Of a stretch of DNA of 40,759 bases, positions 32,902 through 38,575 are shown one piece after another (position 1 is the stretch's first letter; each line of letters starts with the position of its first letter). The DNA is from a virus. The stretch is from positions 1 through 40,759 of IMG/VR virus record IMGVR_UViG_3300028653_000004. One strand, 5' to 3'. The position numbers and the translations under genes are program-made. The notes under the pieces were generated by a model. That model was not told the origin of the DNA and did not search any database. It worked only from the letters and a program-made list of their open reading frames with translations.

Positions 32902-33111
32902 ATGAAAAAACTTGCATCAATCGCGATTCCCGCGGTTATGGTCTGCATCTTAGCCGCCGGCATCGTTATCGCCGCATCGCGCGGGGTAAAGAACGGCGAA
33001 AAGGCCGAGTGCGAAAGCTGGGCGGCGCAAGCAAAGGAATACCCGTTATTCTTTTCTGCCGACTGGCAAAAAGAGCAATGCCAAACTTATGGCATCGCGC
33101 TAAATAAATAA
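32902..33111 (+). CDS. Small membrane or exported protein (69 aa)
   Basis: The N-terminus is lysine then a hydrophobic helix (SIAIPAVMVCILAAGIVIAA), a membrane anchor or signal peptide. The rest (about 40 residues) has two cysteines and reads ECESWAAQAKEYPLF. It may sit in the periplasm or outer face of the membrane, for example as a superinfection-exclusion protein; no family is recognised. Confidence 0.6.
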   Translation: MKKLASIAIPAVMVCILAAGIVIAASRGVKNGEKAECESWAAQAKEYPLFFSADWQKEQCQTYGIALNK

Positions 33112-33113
33112 CT

Positions 33114-33437
33114 ATGGCTACACCTGTCTACCGAATAATTAAAGAACAAGAAAAAATAATTGCGGCGGCTAAAGAAATTTCTATAATGAAATTCCCAAGC
33201 GTCGAGTCGATTCTTTCTGACGCTGGATACAATCACGAAGCGGGCAAAATCAAAGCTCTTTGCGACGCGGTTGAAAAAATGGCCGACAAAGTAAAAGAAC
33301 GGCTCGAATATCTGCGCGGGGAGCTGCGCTCCGAGCTCATAAGCTATGGCGAACTGGCCGAGCTGCAAAGCCTAGCGGCTCACATTGACCCGTCCGACGT
33401 GGAATTACTGGAAGCGGCGGGAGTCAAAGAAAATTAA
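33114..33437 (+). CDS. Coiled-coil hypothetical protein (107 aa)
   Basis: Largely helical with heptad-like repeats (KEQEKIIAAAKEIS, ALCDAVEKMADKVKERLEYLRGELR), rich in Glu, Lys and Ala. No motif is recognised. Last gene of cassette 2. Confidence 0.6.
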   Translation: MATPVYRIIKEQEKIIAAAKEISIMKFPSVESILSDAGYNHEAGKIKALCDAVEKMADKVKERLEYLRGELRSELISYGELAELQSLAAHIDPSDVELLEAAGVKEN

Positions 33438-33449
33438 CCAAACGTCCCC

Positions 33450-33492
33450 CGCCCGTGCTGGCTTGCTTAAAAAATATCTACACGAACGGGCG
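33450..33492 (+). repeat. Cassette 2 right arm joined to cassette 3 left arm
   Basis: 33450-33470 is complementary to 32442-32462 with one A-C mismatch. 33474-33492, ATATCTACACGAACGGGCG, is complementary to 33975-33993 at 18 of 19 positions, the exception being a possible G-U pair. Both sides carry CGCCCGT and ACGGGCG halves, which can form a local stem. Confidence 0.88.
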
Positions 33493-33519
33493 CATACGGG
33501 CGGGATTATAACCATGCGT

Positions 33520-33536
33520 CCGAGATTGGAAATATG
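33520..33536 (+). promoter_or_regulatory. Cassette leader motif, copy 3
   Basis: CCGAGATTGGAAAT then ATG. GAGATTGGAAA pairs fully with TTTCCAGTCTC if one G-U pair is allowed. Confidence 0.75.
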
Positions 33537-33962
33537 GATAACTTTACATTCATCCGAGACATTGCCAACGGAACGCGCACCAAGCCGGGCCGTTGCGGAC
33601 ATATATTCTATGAAAGCGGCATTGTCTACGATTACGGGTACCATTACATTTTAATGGTAAAAATTGGCAACAAGTGGATATACAACACGCGCAAATATAG
33701 CTCAACAACCGCGCGACACCAAAGCTATGCGCGCCAGTGTTCCGCGTTCGGAATGAACATTCCGAACGTTCAAAACATGGGCGGGCTCTTTGACCTAACA
33801 GCAAAAAATCTCTTGCGCTGGGCGCGGGAAGAGCTTGCACAAAGGGAGAGCGGGATTGCGGACCTTAAGACCACGAACCCACGCGCTAAGCAGCGCACGT
33901 TACGAGAAGAGAACGACGCCGCCGAGGTCGCGCGCACCGTACAATATCTTGAACAGAAGTAA
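33534..33962 (+). CDS. Hypothetical protein (142 aa)
   Basis: The only gene of cassette 3. The N-terminal half is beta-rich and Tyr-rich (FYESGIVYDYGYHYILMVKIGNKW, NTRKYSSTTARHQSY), a pattern I have seen in phage proteins of unknown function. The C-terminal half is helical and charged (AREELAQRESGIADLKTTN). A protein domain of unknown function, possibly acting on host gene expression. Confidence 0.6.
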   Translation: MDNFTFIRDIANGTRTKPGRCGHIFYESGIVYDYGYHYILMVKIGNKWIYNTRKYSSTTARHQSYARQCSAFGMNIPNVQNMGGLFDLTAKNLLRWAREELAQRESGIADLKTTNPRAKQRTLREENDAAEVARTVQYLEQK

Positions 33963-33974
33963 AAATTAATCCCC

Positions 33975-34018
33975 CGTCCGTTCGTGTAGATATAACCCTA
34001 AGACAGGAGCTTTTCCGC
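33975..34018 (+). repeat. Cassette 3 right arm joined to cassette 4 left arm
   Basis: 33975-33993 pairs with 33474-33492 (18 of 19). 33994-34018 begins cassette 4 and is complementary to 34813-34837 at 19 of 25 positions. The abutting arrangement at 33993/33994 repeats the design of the other two junctions. Confidence 0.85.
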
Positions 34019-34035
34019 CGCGACTGGAAAAAATG
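34018..34035 (+). promoter_or_regulatory. Cassette leader motif, copy 4
   Basis: CCGCGACTGGAAAAA then ATG at 34033. It differs from the others by one base in the core, and lies inside the arm region. Confidence 0.65.
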
Positions 34036-34113
34036 CCCCCGATATTTTGCGACGCCAAATTTTTACCAAAAAAAATTGGGTCGGCGTATCAGGGGGTTTT
34101 GCCAAAGTTATGA
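34033..34113 (+). CDS. 26-aa leader peptide
   Basis: The start ATG sits exactly where the leader motif places the first gene of the other cassettes. The 26-residue basic peptide (MPPIFCDAKFLPKKIG...) ends at a TGA that overlaps the next ATG, so translation is probably coupled. It has one cysteine and two lysine pairs. Evidence is leader position and coupling; too short for family comparison. Confidence 0.6.
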   Translation: MPPIFCDAKFLPKKIGSAYQGVLPKL

Positions 34114-34529
34114 ATGAAAATATCAGGACCGCCGAAAATATCGTGGACGAAATCATCAAAGCCAAGAACACTTTTGGTGGCGTCCCCGAAAAACTTAAAT
34201 TCATCGAGGCATGTCAGCGCCGCATCAATGCGGAAGAGAGCCTTGAAACGAAATCGTCCATCTGCGACGAAATGTGCGGCGTGCTCATGGAGGCGTGGCA
34301 GAATAATCCTCTGCTTCCCGAGCCTCTTCATATCAGGGGCTACGCCGCACTTCTGCAATTAATTCAGGAATGGGCGGACGGCGTTGCGGTCGAGAGCAAG
34401 GTCACGAAGGACGAAGTCCTTGCGATTGCCGACGACATTATTGACGAGATGCTTTCCCAAGCAGACGCCAAGGAATTAATGGAAGATGCTTTCCTTACGC
34501 TCTTGGAAGCGAATCGCGCGCACGAATAA
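34110..34529 (+). CDS. Hypothetical helical protein (139 aa)
   Basis: The ATG overlaps the TGA of the 26-aa peptide (ATGA), so it is chosen over an upstream TTG in frame. The protein is helical and acidic, with ICDEMCGVLMEAW and a long acidic C-terminal helix (DEVLAIADDIIDEMLSQADAKELMEDAF). No family is recognised. Its TAA is followed by TATGG for the next gene. Confidence 0.62.
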   Translation: MNENIRTAENIVDEIIKAKNTFGGVPEKLKFIEACQRRINAEESLETKSSICDEMCGVLMEAWQNNPLLPEPLHIRGYAALLQLIQEWADGVAVESKVTKDEVLAIADDIIDEMLSQADAKELMEDAFLTLLEANRAHE

Positions 34530-34530
34530 T

Positions 34531-34803
34531 ATGGGGCGCGTCCAAGCTGCGTTTGAAAGCGTCGTCAACGCGTCTGTTGTACAAGCCGTGGAAAATATTA
34601 ATGCGTTGCCGCACAAAAACAAAAAGGCGTTTCTCATCGAAATAAAATTCGATGCGCCTTACCCACAGACCTGGCACAGCAAAACGATTCAAGCGCGCTC
34701 AGTGGAACGCGCGGTCGTCTTTGCCACGCGAGCGTTTAAGAAAACGCGCCCGCGCAAACGGATGCCGAAGGTTCTCACCTTTCGCACCGAGCAAATTAAT
34801 TAA
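34531..34803 (+). CDS. Small basic protein (90 aa)
   Basis: The N-terminus is helical (VQAAFESVVNASVVQAVENI). The middle is beta-like (KKAFLIEIKFDAP), and the C-terminus is strongly basic (KKTRPRKRMPK), suggesting nucleic-acid binding. The TAATATGG junction fixes the start. Last gene of cassette 4. Confidence 0.6.
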   Translation: MGRVQAAFESVVNASVVQAVENINALPHKNKKAFLIEIKFDAPYPQTWHSKTIQARSVERAVVFATRAFKKTRPRKRMPKVLTFRTEQIN

Positions 34804-34812
34804 TTAAAGTCA

Positions 34813-34837
34813 GCGAAAGAGCTCCATTCTCAGGGTT
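34813..34837 (+). repeat. Cassette 4 right arm
   Basis: GCGAAAGAGCTCC..AGGGTT is complementary to 33994-34018 at 19 of 25 positions, in two blocks of seven or more. It lies between the last cassette gene and the 34861 promoter, so it ends the cassette chain. Confidence 0.75.
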
Positions 34838-34845
34838 ATTTGAAC
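34833..34845 (+). repeat. 13-bp direct repeat, second copy
   Basis: GGGTTATTTGAAC is identical to 30888-30900. Each copy lies near a DnaA box region, possibly a protein-binding site or a recombination site. Confidence 0.6.
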
Positions 34846-34850
34846 AGAAG

Positions 34851-34859
34851 TTATCCACA
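34851..34859. promoter_or_regulatory. DnaA box at promoter P2
   Basis: TTATCCACA lies two bases upstream of the -35 element of P2. A near copy, AGTGGATAA (minus-strand TTATCCACT), lies downstream at 34908-34916. DnaA could control P2. Confidence 0.55.
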
Positions 34860-34860
34860 G

Positions 34861-34889
34861 TTGAAAGTAGTTTTAAAGTGGATTATAGT
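34861..34889 (+). promoter_or_regulatory. Promoter P2 (sigma-70 type)
   Basis: TTGAAA, 17 bases, TATAGT. It drives the leader RNA and the two DNA-binding genes after it. The spacer contains TTTTAAAGTGGA, present as a 12-mer on the minus strand at the late promoter. Confidence 0.8.
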
Positions 34890-34906
34890 ATGTTCATAGT
34901 GAACAT
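34890..34906. promoter_or_regulatory. Operator ATGTTCATAGTGAACAT
   Basis: Perfect 7-bp inverted repeat with a 3-bp centre, starting at the last -10 base and covering the transcription start of P2. This is the classic geometry of a repressor site. The HTH protein from 35040 is a candidate for an autorepressor. Confidence 0.75.
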
Positions 34907-34924
34907 GAGTGGATAAGATTTGGT

Positions 34925-35013
34925 ATCAGGGGTGTGGCATCGGATAGAGCCACGTAAGCAGCAGTCCAGCCGGCAAGCGCGCGCCGGCAACACCGCCCCT
35001 GATTTCCAGTCTC
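34925..35013 (+). ncRNA. Structured leader RNA ending in antisense to cassette leaders
   Basis: ATCAGGGG (34925-34932) pairs with CCCCTGAT (34996-35003). Inside is TGGC/GCCA with a ten-base GG-containing loop, and a GCCGGC hairpin. The tail TTTCCAGTCTC (35003-35013) is complementary to the cassette leader GAGACTGGAAA. It has a tRNA-like acceptor and D-arm but no good anticodon or T-arm, so it is not a tRNA. It could be cut from the mRNA to act in trans. Confidence 0.6.
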
Positions 35014-35039
35014 ATCAACTCATCTCACGTTCCAACGCT

Positions 35040-35339
35040 ATGAAACGAGCAACAGAAAAAATGCGCTTGCCGCGCGAAGCGGACCGGCGCGTAAAAATAA
35101 CCGAGGACAAGCGTTTCCAAATTCTTAATCACAAAGGAGTCCTCTCGCAGCGCGTGACCGCAAAAAAGTTTGGTGTGTCACGGCGCATGGTTACGTTCAT
35201 CTGGTTTCCGGAGCGTTTGATTCGCGCCAACAAATTGTATAAAGAGCGACGCAAGGACGGACGCTACTATAATAAAGAGACGTGGGCGGCGACGATGCGC
35301 AAGCATCGGGCGCACAAAGCCGCGGTGTTAGAAAAATAA
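35040..35339 (+). CDS. Helix-turn-helix DNA-binding protein (99 aa)
   Basis: The region about residues 30-55 fits an HTH (NHKGVLSQRVTAKKFGVSRRMVTFIW). It is followed by a basic DGRYYNKETWAATMRKHRAHK segment seen in phage DNA-binding proteins. The very basic N-terminus supports DNA binding. The ATG at 35040 has T at -1; the open frame upstream to 34920 covers the structured RNA and is probably not translated. It may repress P2. Confidence 0.7.
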   Translation: MKRATEKMRLPREADRRVKITEDKRFQILNHKGVLSQRVTAKKFGVSRRMVTFIWFPERLIRANKLYKERRKDGRYYNKETWAATMRKHRAHKAAVLEK

Positions 35340-35343
35340 AGCT

Positions 35344-35601
35344 ATGACGCAAACAAATTTATTTGACGCGAGCAAGACGCAGAAGCAGCGCGTGCTCGAG
35401 CAGCTGCAAGCGACCGGCATAGTTAATAATTTTTGGGCGATTGAAAATTATATTCTGCGTCTTGCCGCGGTCATCGCGTCACTAAAAAAGAACGGGCACA
35501 AAATTTATTCTCTCGATGGGCGGACCCGCTGGGGAGGCGATATCGCGCACAAAAGCGATTGGAAAAACTGTTATTATTATCTCTGTAAAAACGGATGCTA
35601 A
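35344..35601 (+). CDS. Winged-helix DNA-binding protein (85 aa)
   Basis: The segment TQKQRVLEQLQATGIVNNFWAIENYILRLAAVIASLKKNGHKI matches small phage winged-helix proteins (family pattern KRVLE.L..G.V.N..AI...ILRL...I..L...GHKI). The stop lies just upstream of a long noncoding stretch. It shares P2 with the HTH gene, and the two may act as a regulatory pair. Confidence 0.68.
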   Translation: MTQTNLFDASKTQKQRVLEQLQATGIVNNFWAIENYILRLAAVIASLKKNGHKIYSLDGRTRWGGDIAHKSDWKNCYYYLCKNGC

Positions 35602-35699
35602 AATAATCCGCTCTCCGAGCCCAGCGCGTTTTTAAACCCCCGAATCTGCCTCTTGGCGATGTGGTGCAGGGGTAGTAAAAAGCGCGTTTGGTCCGGCGA
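35602..35699. other. Gene-free stretch before structured RNA
   Basis: No gene or clear promoter is visible. It carries a D-arm-like GTGCAGGGGTAGT, but no tRNA can be completed. Confidence 0.4.
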
Positions 35700-35833
35700 G
35701 TGCACTGTCCGGCTCCCCGAATTTATTATCGGCCCGAAAGGTCGTTAACAGGCGTCAAAAGTGAATTAGAACTTTGCTTTTGAATGACGCGTTCTAAGCG
35801 TCTCCATCGGGTTCGGGGCGATGGACAGTGCAC
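35700..35833 (+). ncRNA. Structured RNA 2a (134 nt)
   Basis: GTGCACTGTCC and GGACAGTGCAC are exact 11-bp complements closing the whole unit. Inside are CCCCGAA/TTCGGGG, CGGCC(CGAAA)GGTCG with a G-U pair that favours the plus strand, GCGTCAAAAG against CTTTTG..GACGC, and a TCCATCG/CGATGGA alternative. No family is recognised. Confidence 0.6.
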
Positions 35834-35856
35834 AAACGGTCTTTAAAAAATTGTGA

Positions 35857-36120
35857 ACAAAGAGAGCCGACATTCTGTATAGCATAGACGCAGTGCGCCG
35901 CGAGAGGGCCTTGGTAATTCTTGGCTGGGTAGCGGAGACGAGATAACAGAACGCGACTGGGACCTTTTGATGAAAGTAATCAGAAGCGCAAAACCTCTAA
36001 ATATCCGTGGAAACACTTTGCATTTAGTAGCGGGCCTAATCAACCCGCGGGGGGTGCAGAAAAGGTCACGGGGGATAGGAGTTCTTCCATTGGCAAATCT
36101 CTACAGTCTGCGCTCTTTGT
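35857..36120 (+). ncRNA. Structured RNA 2b (about 264 nt)
   Basis: ACAAAGAG (35857-35864) pairs with CTCTTTGT (36113-36120), and the stem continues with interrupted pairs including CTGTA/TACAG. Inner hairpins include GCGGG(CCTAATCAA)CCCGC and CTAAAT/ATTTAG. It follows RNA 2a and precedes the next gene. It does not fit tmRNA, RNase P or group I intron signatures that I can check by eye. Confidence 0.55.
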
Positions 36121-36142
36121 CCATAATAAAATAATCTACAAC

Positions 36143-36337
36143 ATGGCTCTTAACTGGTGGAATCTCAAAAAGAACCGGTGCCCGCAATGTAACCGCGACC
36201 TAATGAAAGGTCTCGCGGTCTCAAATAAAATCATGCGGCACGCGTGCGGGTTCGCAATCAGCGAAGAAAAATTTAGCGCGTTCGTGAGCGTCCAAATTAA
36301 GGACGACCTAATGGAGCGACAAGATATTATTGAATAA
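36143..36337 (+). CDS. Small zinc-binding protein (64 aa)
   Basis: The N-terminal CPQCNRDLMKG, with a later HACGF, gives three cysteines and a histidine that could bind zinc. The rest is helical. It begins the second half of the plus operon after the structured RNAs. Function unknown. Confidence 0.6.
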   Translation: MALNWWNLKKNRCPQCNRDLMKGLAVSNKIMRHACGFAISEEKFSAFVSVQIKDDLMERQDIIE

Positions 36338-36338
36338 T

Positions 36339-36539
36339 ATGCTTTCAGAAAAAGAAATCCACGCTCAATTCATGGCGGCAGTAATCGCCGGCGTTACTTC
36401 AAATCTTAAGATGATGGAAAACACTCAGCTGGTTGCGGACCGCAAGGGGGCCACGGCACAGGTGGAACTTGCCGAACTCGCAGAGATTACAGCCACAGCC
36501 GCTCTTGATGAGTGGAGAAAGAAATGGGATGGCGTATGA
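36339..36539 (+). CDS. Hypothetical helical protein (66 aa)
   Basis: Starts MLSEKEIHAQFMAAVIAG and is helical and acidic to the end (ITATAALDEWRKKWDGV). The TAATATG start at 36339 follows the previous stop by one base, and the next gene overlaps its end. Role unknown. Confidence 0.6.
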   Translation: MLSEKEIHAQFMAAVIAGVTSNLKMMENTQLVADRKGATAQVELAELAEITATAALDEWRKKWDGV

Positions 36540-36757
36540 TAGCCGATACACCCGTAAAATTACCCAACTTCATTTTGGATGCGGTTCAGCACGAAATGGA
36601 AAGGTTTTACGACGAAGAAATTATCGCTTTAAAAAAGCGTCTTGATGAGCGTCGTGAACAAATTATTGCGTCCGCGGTTCTGCACATTGAGCAATATGTG
36701 CGCGTAGAAACGAGAGTGAACGAGCTCGTAATCATTATTAAAAAAGAAGCAGCCTAA
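36536..36757 (+). CDS. Hypothetical coiled-coil protein (73 aa)
   Basis: ATGA overlap with the previous stop (ATG at 36536) fixes the start over a longer frame from 36512. It is a charged coiled coil (AVQHEMERFYDEEIIALKKRLDERREQ). Role unknown, but the operon leads to a recombination-associated protein. Confidence 0.58.
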   Translation: MIADTPVKLPNFILDAVQHEMERFYDEEIIALKKRLDERREQIIASAVLHIEQYVRVETRVNELVIIIKKEAA

Positions 36758-36759
36758 CT

Positions 36760-37068
36760 ATGTTAATCCTGTCCAACCAATCTCTCATCACTAATGGTGA
36801 CATCGTGCGGCTCGCGCTGGACGCGCCACGCTGGGGCGGCCAGCTTGGTTACGTGTACACCACGTACCCCGATTACGACCAGTCCGGCGAGATTGGCGTC
36901 CAAATCATTTTGAAAGATGGAGAAGACACCGGTGGCTGGTCGCGCGAAGAGCAGAAGAAGTGGGTCGAACACGTGCGCTGCTCCGGATTCGATTATCAAT
37001 TTACTAACGTAATAAAATTAGACCGTGATTACGCCGCCGGCGTTTTTAATCAGGTCTTTGGGAAATAA
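36760..37068 (+). CDS. Hypothetical beta-rich protein (102 aa)
   Basis: Compact beta-rich protein (DIVRLALDAPRWGGQLGYVYTTYPD, IGVQIILKDGED) with a helical C-terminus. No family is recognised. Tight spacing to both neighbours implies one operon. Confidence 0.58.
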   Translation: MLILSNQSLITNGDIVRLALDAPRWGGQLGYVYTTYPDYDQSGEIGVQIILKDGEDTGGWSREEQKKWVEHVRCSGFDYQFTNVIKLDRDYAAGVFNQVFGK

Positions 37069-37074
37069 ATCTAT

Positions 37075-38040
37075 ATGTCAGAATTTAGTAAAGAAATTAT
37101 TGAGTTCAATCCGACTAAGGCTGCGCTCCTTGAAGTAAAAGAAAAATACTCCGGTCTCGAAATCAAGGGGATTGATGATGTCGCCGGTTATGCGCTTGTT
37201 GACGAGGCGCGCAAAGATTTGAAGCGCAAGCGTCGCGAGATTGAAGTTGAGGGGAAGCGTCTTCGTGATAAGGCCACGGCTTTTTCTCGAAGCGTTATTG
37301 CGCAAGAAGATGAGCTGGTGGAAATCATTAAACCGCTCGAAAAAGAATTGGAAGCCAAGCAGGACGCGATTGACCGCGCCAAGCTTTTGAAAGAGCGCGA
37401 AGCAAAGATGCCGGAGCGTTTGGAAAAAGTTGACGCGCTGGGAATCGCATACTCTCCGGACAACATTTTAGCAATGGACGATAACGAGTTTGCCCGCTGG
37501 TTCATTGACGAAAAAGATAAAGTGATTGCCGAGAAGGAACGCCTCCTTAAAGAAGAGACAGCTAAGCTTGAAGAGGAAAAGCGTTTGGCTGCGGAAAAAG
37601 AAGCGGGGCGCATTAAAGACGCGCAGGAAGCTGAGGCTCTCCGGCTCGCGGCAGACACCAAGGCGAAAGAGGAGCGCGAGGCTGAAGAGAAGCGCGTTGC
37701 TGCTGAGCACGAAAAAGAGATTGCCGAGGTCAAGCGCAAGGCCGAAGAGGAAAAGGCATCCATCATCGCCGAGAACAAGCGCAAGGAAGAAGCGCGCATC
37801 GAAGCCGAAGCGCAAAAGGAGCGCGACCGCGTTGCTGCCGAGCAGAATGCCGCGGCTGAAGCGAAGGCCGCTAAAGACGCTGAAGACGCTGAAGACGCGC
37901 GGCAGGCGTCCAGCGCAGCCTACGAGGCGTTCCTGGCTGCTAATGGGTACGTTGATGATGGAAGCTTTGTCGTGGTCCGGAAGGATGGAAAGGTTCAGCT
38001 GTTTAAAAAGGTGGCCGAATATACACCGGAGCAAATTTAA
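37075..38040 (+). CDS. DUF1351-like coiled-coil protein (321 aa)
   Basis: The N-terminal 100 residues (EFNPTKAALLEVKEKYSGLEIKGIDD, LVDEARKDLKRKRREIE) match the pattern of phage DUF1351 proteins, which usually lie beside recombination genes. A long alanine, glutamate and lysine-rich coiled coil follows at about 150-285, then a small folded tail (AANGYVDDGSFVVV). It may be a recombination accessory or scaffold-like factor. No recombinase is visible nearby, so it may work with the SSB and RusA proteins. Confidence 0.65.
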   Translation: MSEFSKEIIEFNPTKAALLEVKEKYSGLEIKGIDDVAGYALVDEARKDLKRKRREIEVEGKRLRDKATAFSRSVIAQEDELVEIIKPLEKELEAKQDAIDRAKLLKEREAKMPERLEKVDALGIAYSPDNILAMDDNEFARWFIDEKDKVIAEKERLLKEETAKLEEEKRLAAEKEAGRIKDAQEAEALRLAADTKAKEEREAEEKRVAAEHEKEIAEVKRKAEEEKASIIAENKRKEEARIEAEAQKERDRVAAEQNAAAEAKAAKDAEDAEDARQASSAAYEAFLAANGYVDDGSFVVVRKDGKVQLFKKVAEYTPEQI

Positions 38041-38047
38041 AATCAGC

Positions 38048-38072
38048 GGCGCAAGTGTAACGTGCTTGCGCC
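38048..38072 (+). other. Perfect 8-bp hairpin after coiled-coil gene
   Basis: GGCGCAAG/CTTGCGCC with a nine-base loop directly after the stop at 38040. No U-run follows. It shares its last bases with the next hairpin, so the two may be alternatives. Confidence 0.65.
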
Positions 38073-38149
38073 CTCGTGTCGGTATTGACATAACGGCCAA
38101 ATGAGGCACCGCGCCAAATGAGGCGACCTTGTCAATACCAACACGAGGG
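38071..38149 (+). ncRNA. Long hairpin with tandem GCCAAATGAGGC motif
   Basis: CCCTCGTGT..GGTATTGAC pairs with GTCAATACC..ACACGAGGG as 18 pairs with one mismatch. The 41-base loop holds two copies of GCCAAATGAGGC (38096-38107, 38113-38124), each able to form a GCC/GGC hairpin. The two-copy loop suggests protein binding. Confidence 0.65.
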
Positions 38150-38160
38150 TTATTAAAACT

Positions 38161-38445
38161 TTATTTCTTCGAAGCAGCTCGCGCGCCTATTAAATGAAGA
38201 ATTTGGTATCGGCGCATACGAGTCGAAAGCTCGTAGGTGAAAAGGCGGAAGGGGCAAAGCAGACCGGCCATCTAGTCATCCGCTCGTACATCGTCATAGT
38301 TTGCTGGTTGAGGTCTTTTGCTCGCGTGAGCTCTTAAATAACGCGAGGGGCTGGCGCATAAAAGCGTGGCCAACAAGAGAAAAATAAATACGAAGCCAGT
38401 CGCCTGCCCTGTTTTACACAGGGGTGAGCTGCTTCGAAGAAATAA
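38161..38445 (+). ncRNA. Structured RNA 3, closed by a perfect 20-bp stem
   Basis: The 20 bases 38161-38180 are the exact complement of 38426-38445, a very strong closing stem around 245 nt. Internal hairpins include TACGAG(TCGAAAG)CTCGTA, CTCGCG/CGCGAG, and CCCTGT(TTTAC)ACAGGG. Such a stem resembles an RNase III processing site that releases the RNA. Function unknown. Confidence 0.7.
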
Positions 38446-38464
38446 TAATAAAATTTGTCACTTG

Positions 38465-38575
38465 CGTGCTGCGTCTTGGGGCCTAATACGTTTTGTCTCC
38501 AGAGGGGTGGGGTAATTGCCATGAGTATGGAGGCCGTTGCATAAGCCCGAACGCGGCGCAGCACGGAGGTGAGAA
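38465..38575 (+). promoter_or_regulatory. Structured 5' leader with Shine-Dalgarno
   Basis: CGTGCTGCG (38465-38473) pairs with CGCAGCACG (38557-38565), and GGCCT/AGGCC closes an inner domain. The right arm touches GGAGGTGA, the only strong Shine-Dalgarno of the early genes, five bases before the ATG at 38576. It is placed to hide the ribosome site, so a riboswitch or protein-controlled switch is possible. Confidence 0.55.

Noticed and set aside
32422-33993. Cassette junctions as ordinary intrinsic terminators
   Set aside because: The local stems have loops of more than 20 bases and no U-tract; the long-range arms explain the sequence better.
34925-35003. Possible tRNA
   Set aside because: Acceptor and D-arm-like stems exist, but there is no anticodon stem or T-loop, and the length is off.
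35700-36120. tmRNA, RNase P RNA or group I intron
   Set aside because: None of the hallmark sequences of these RNAs is visible; unclassified structured RNA is the honest call.
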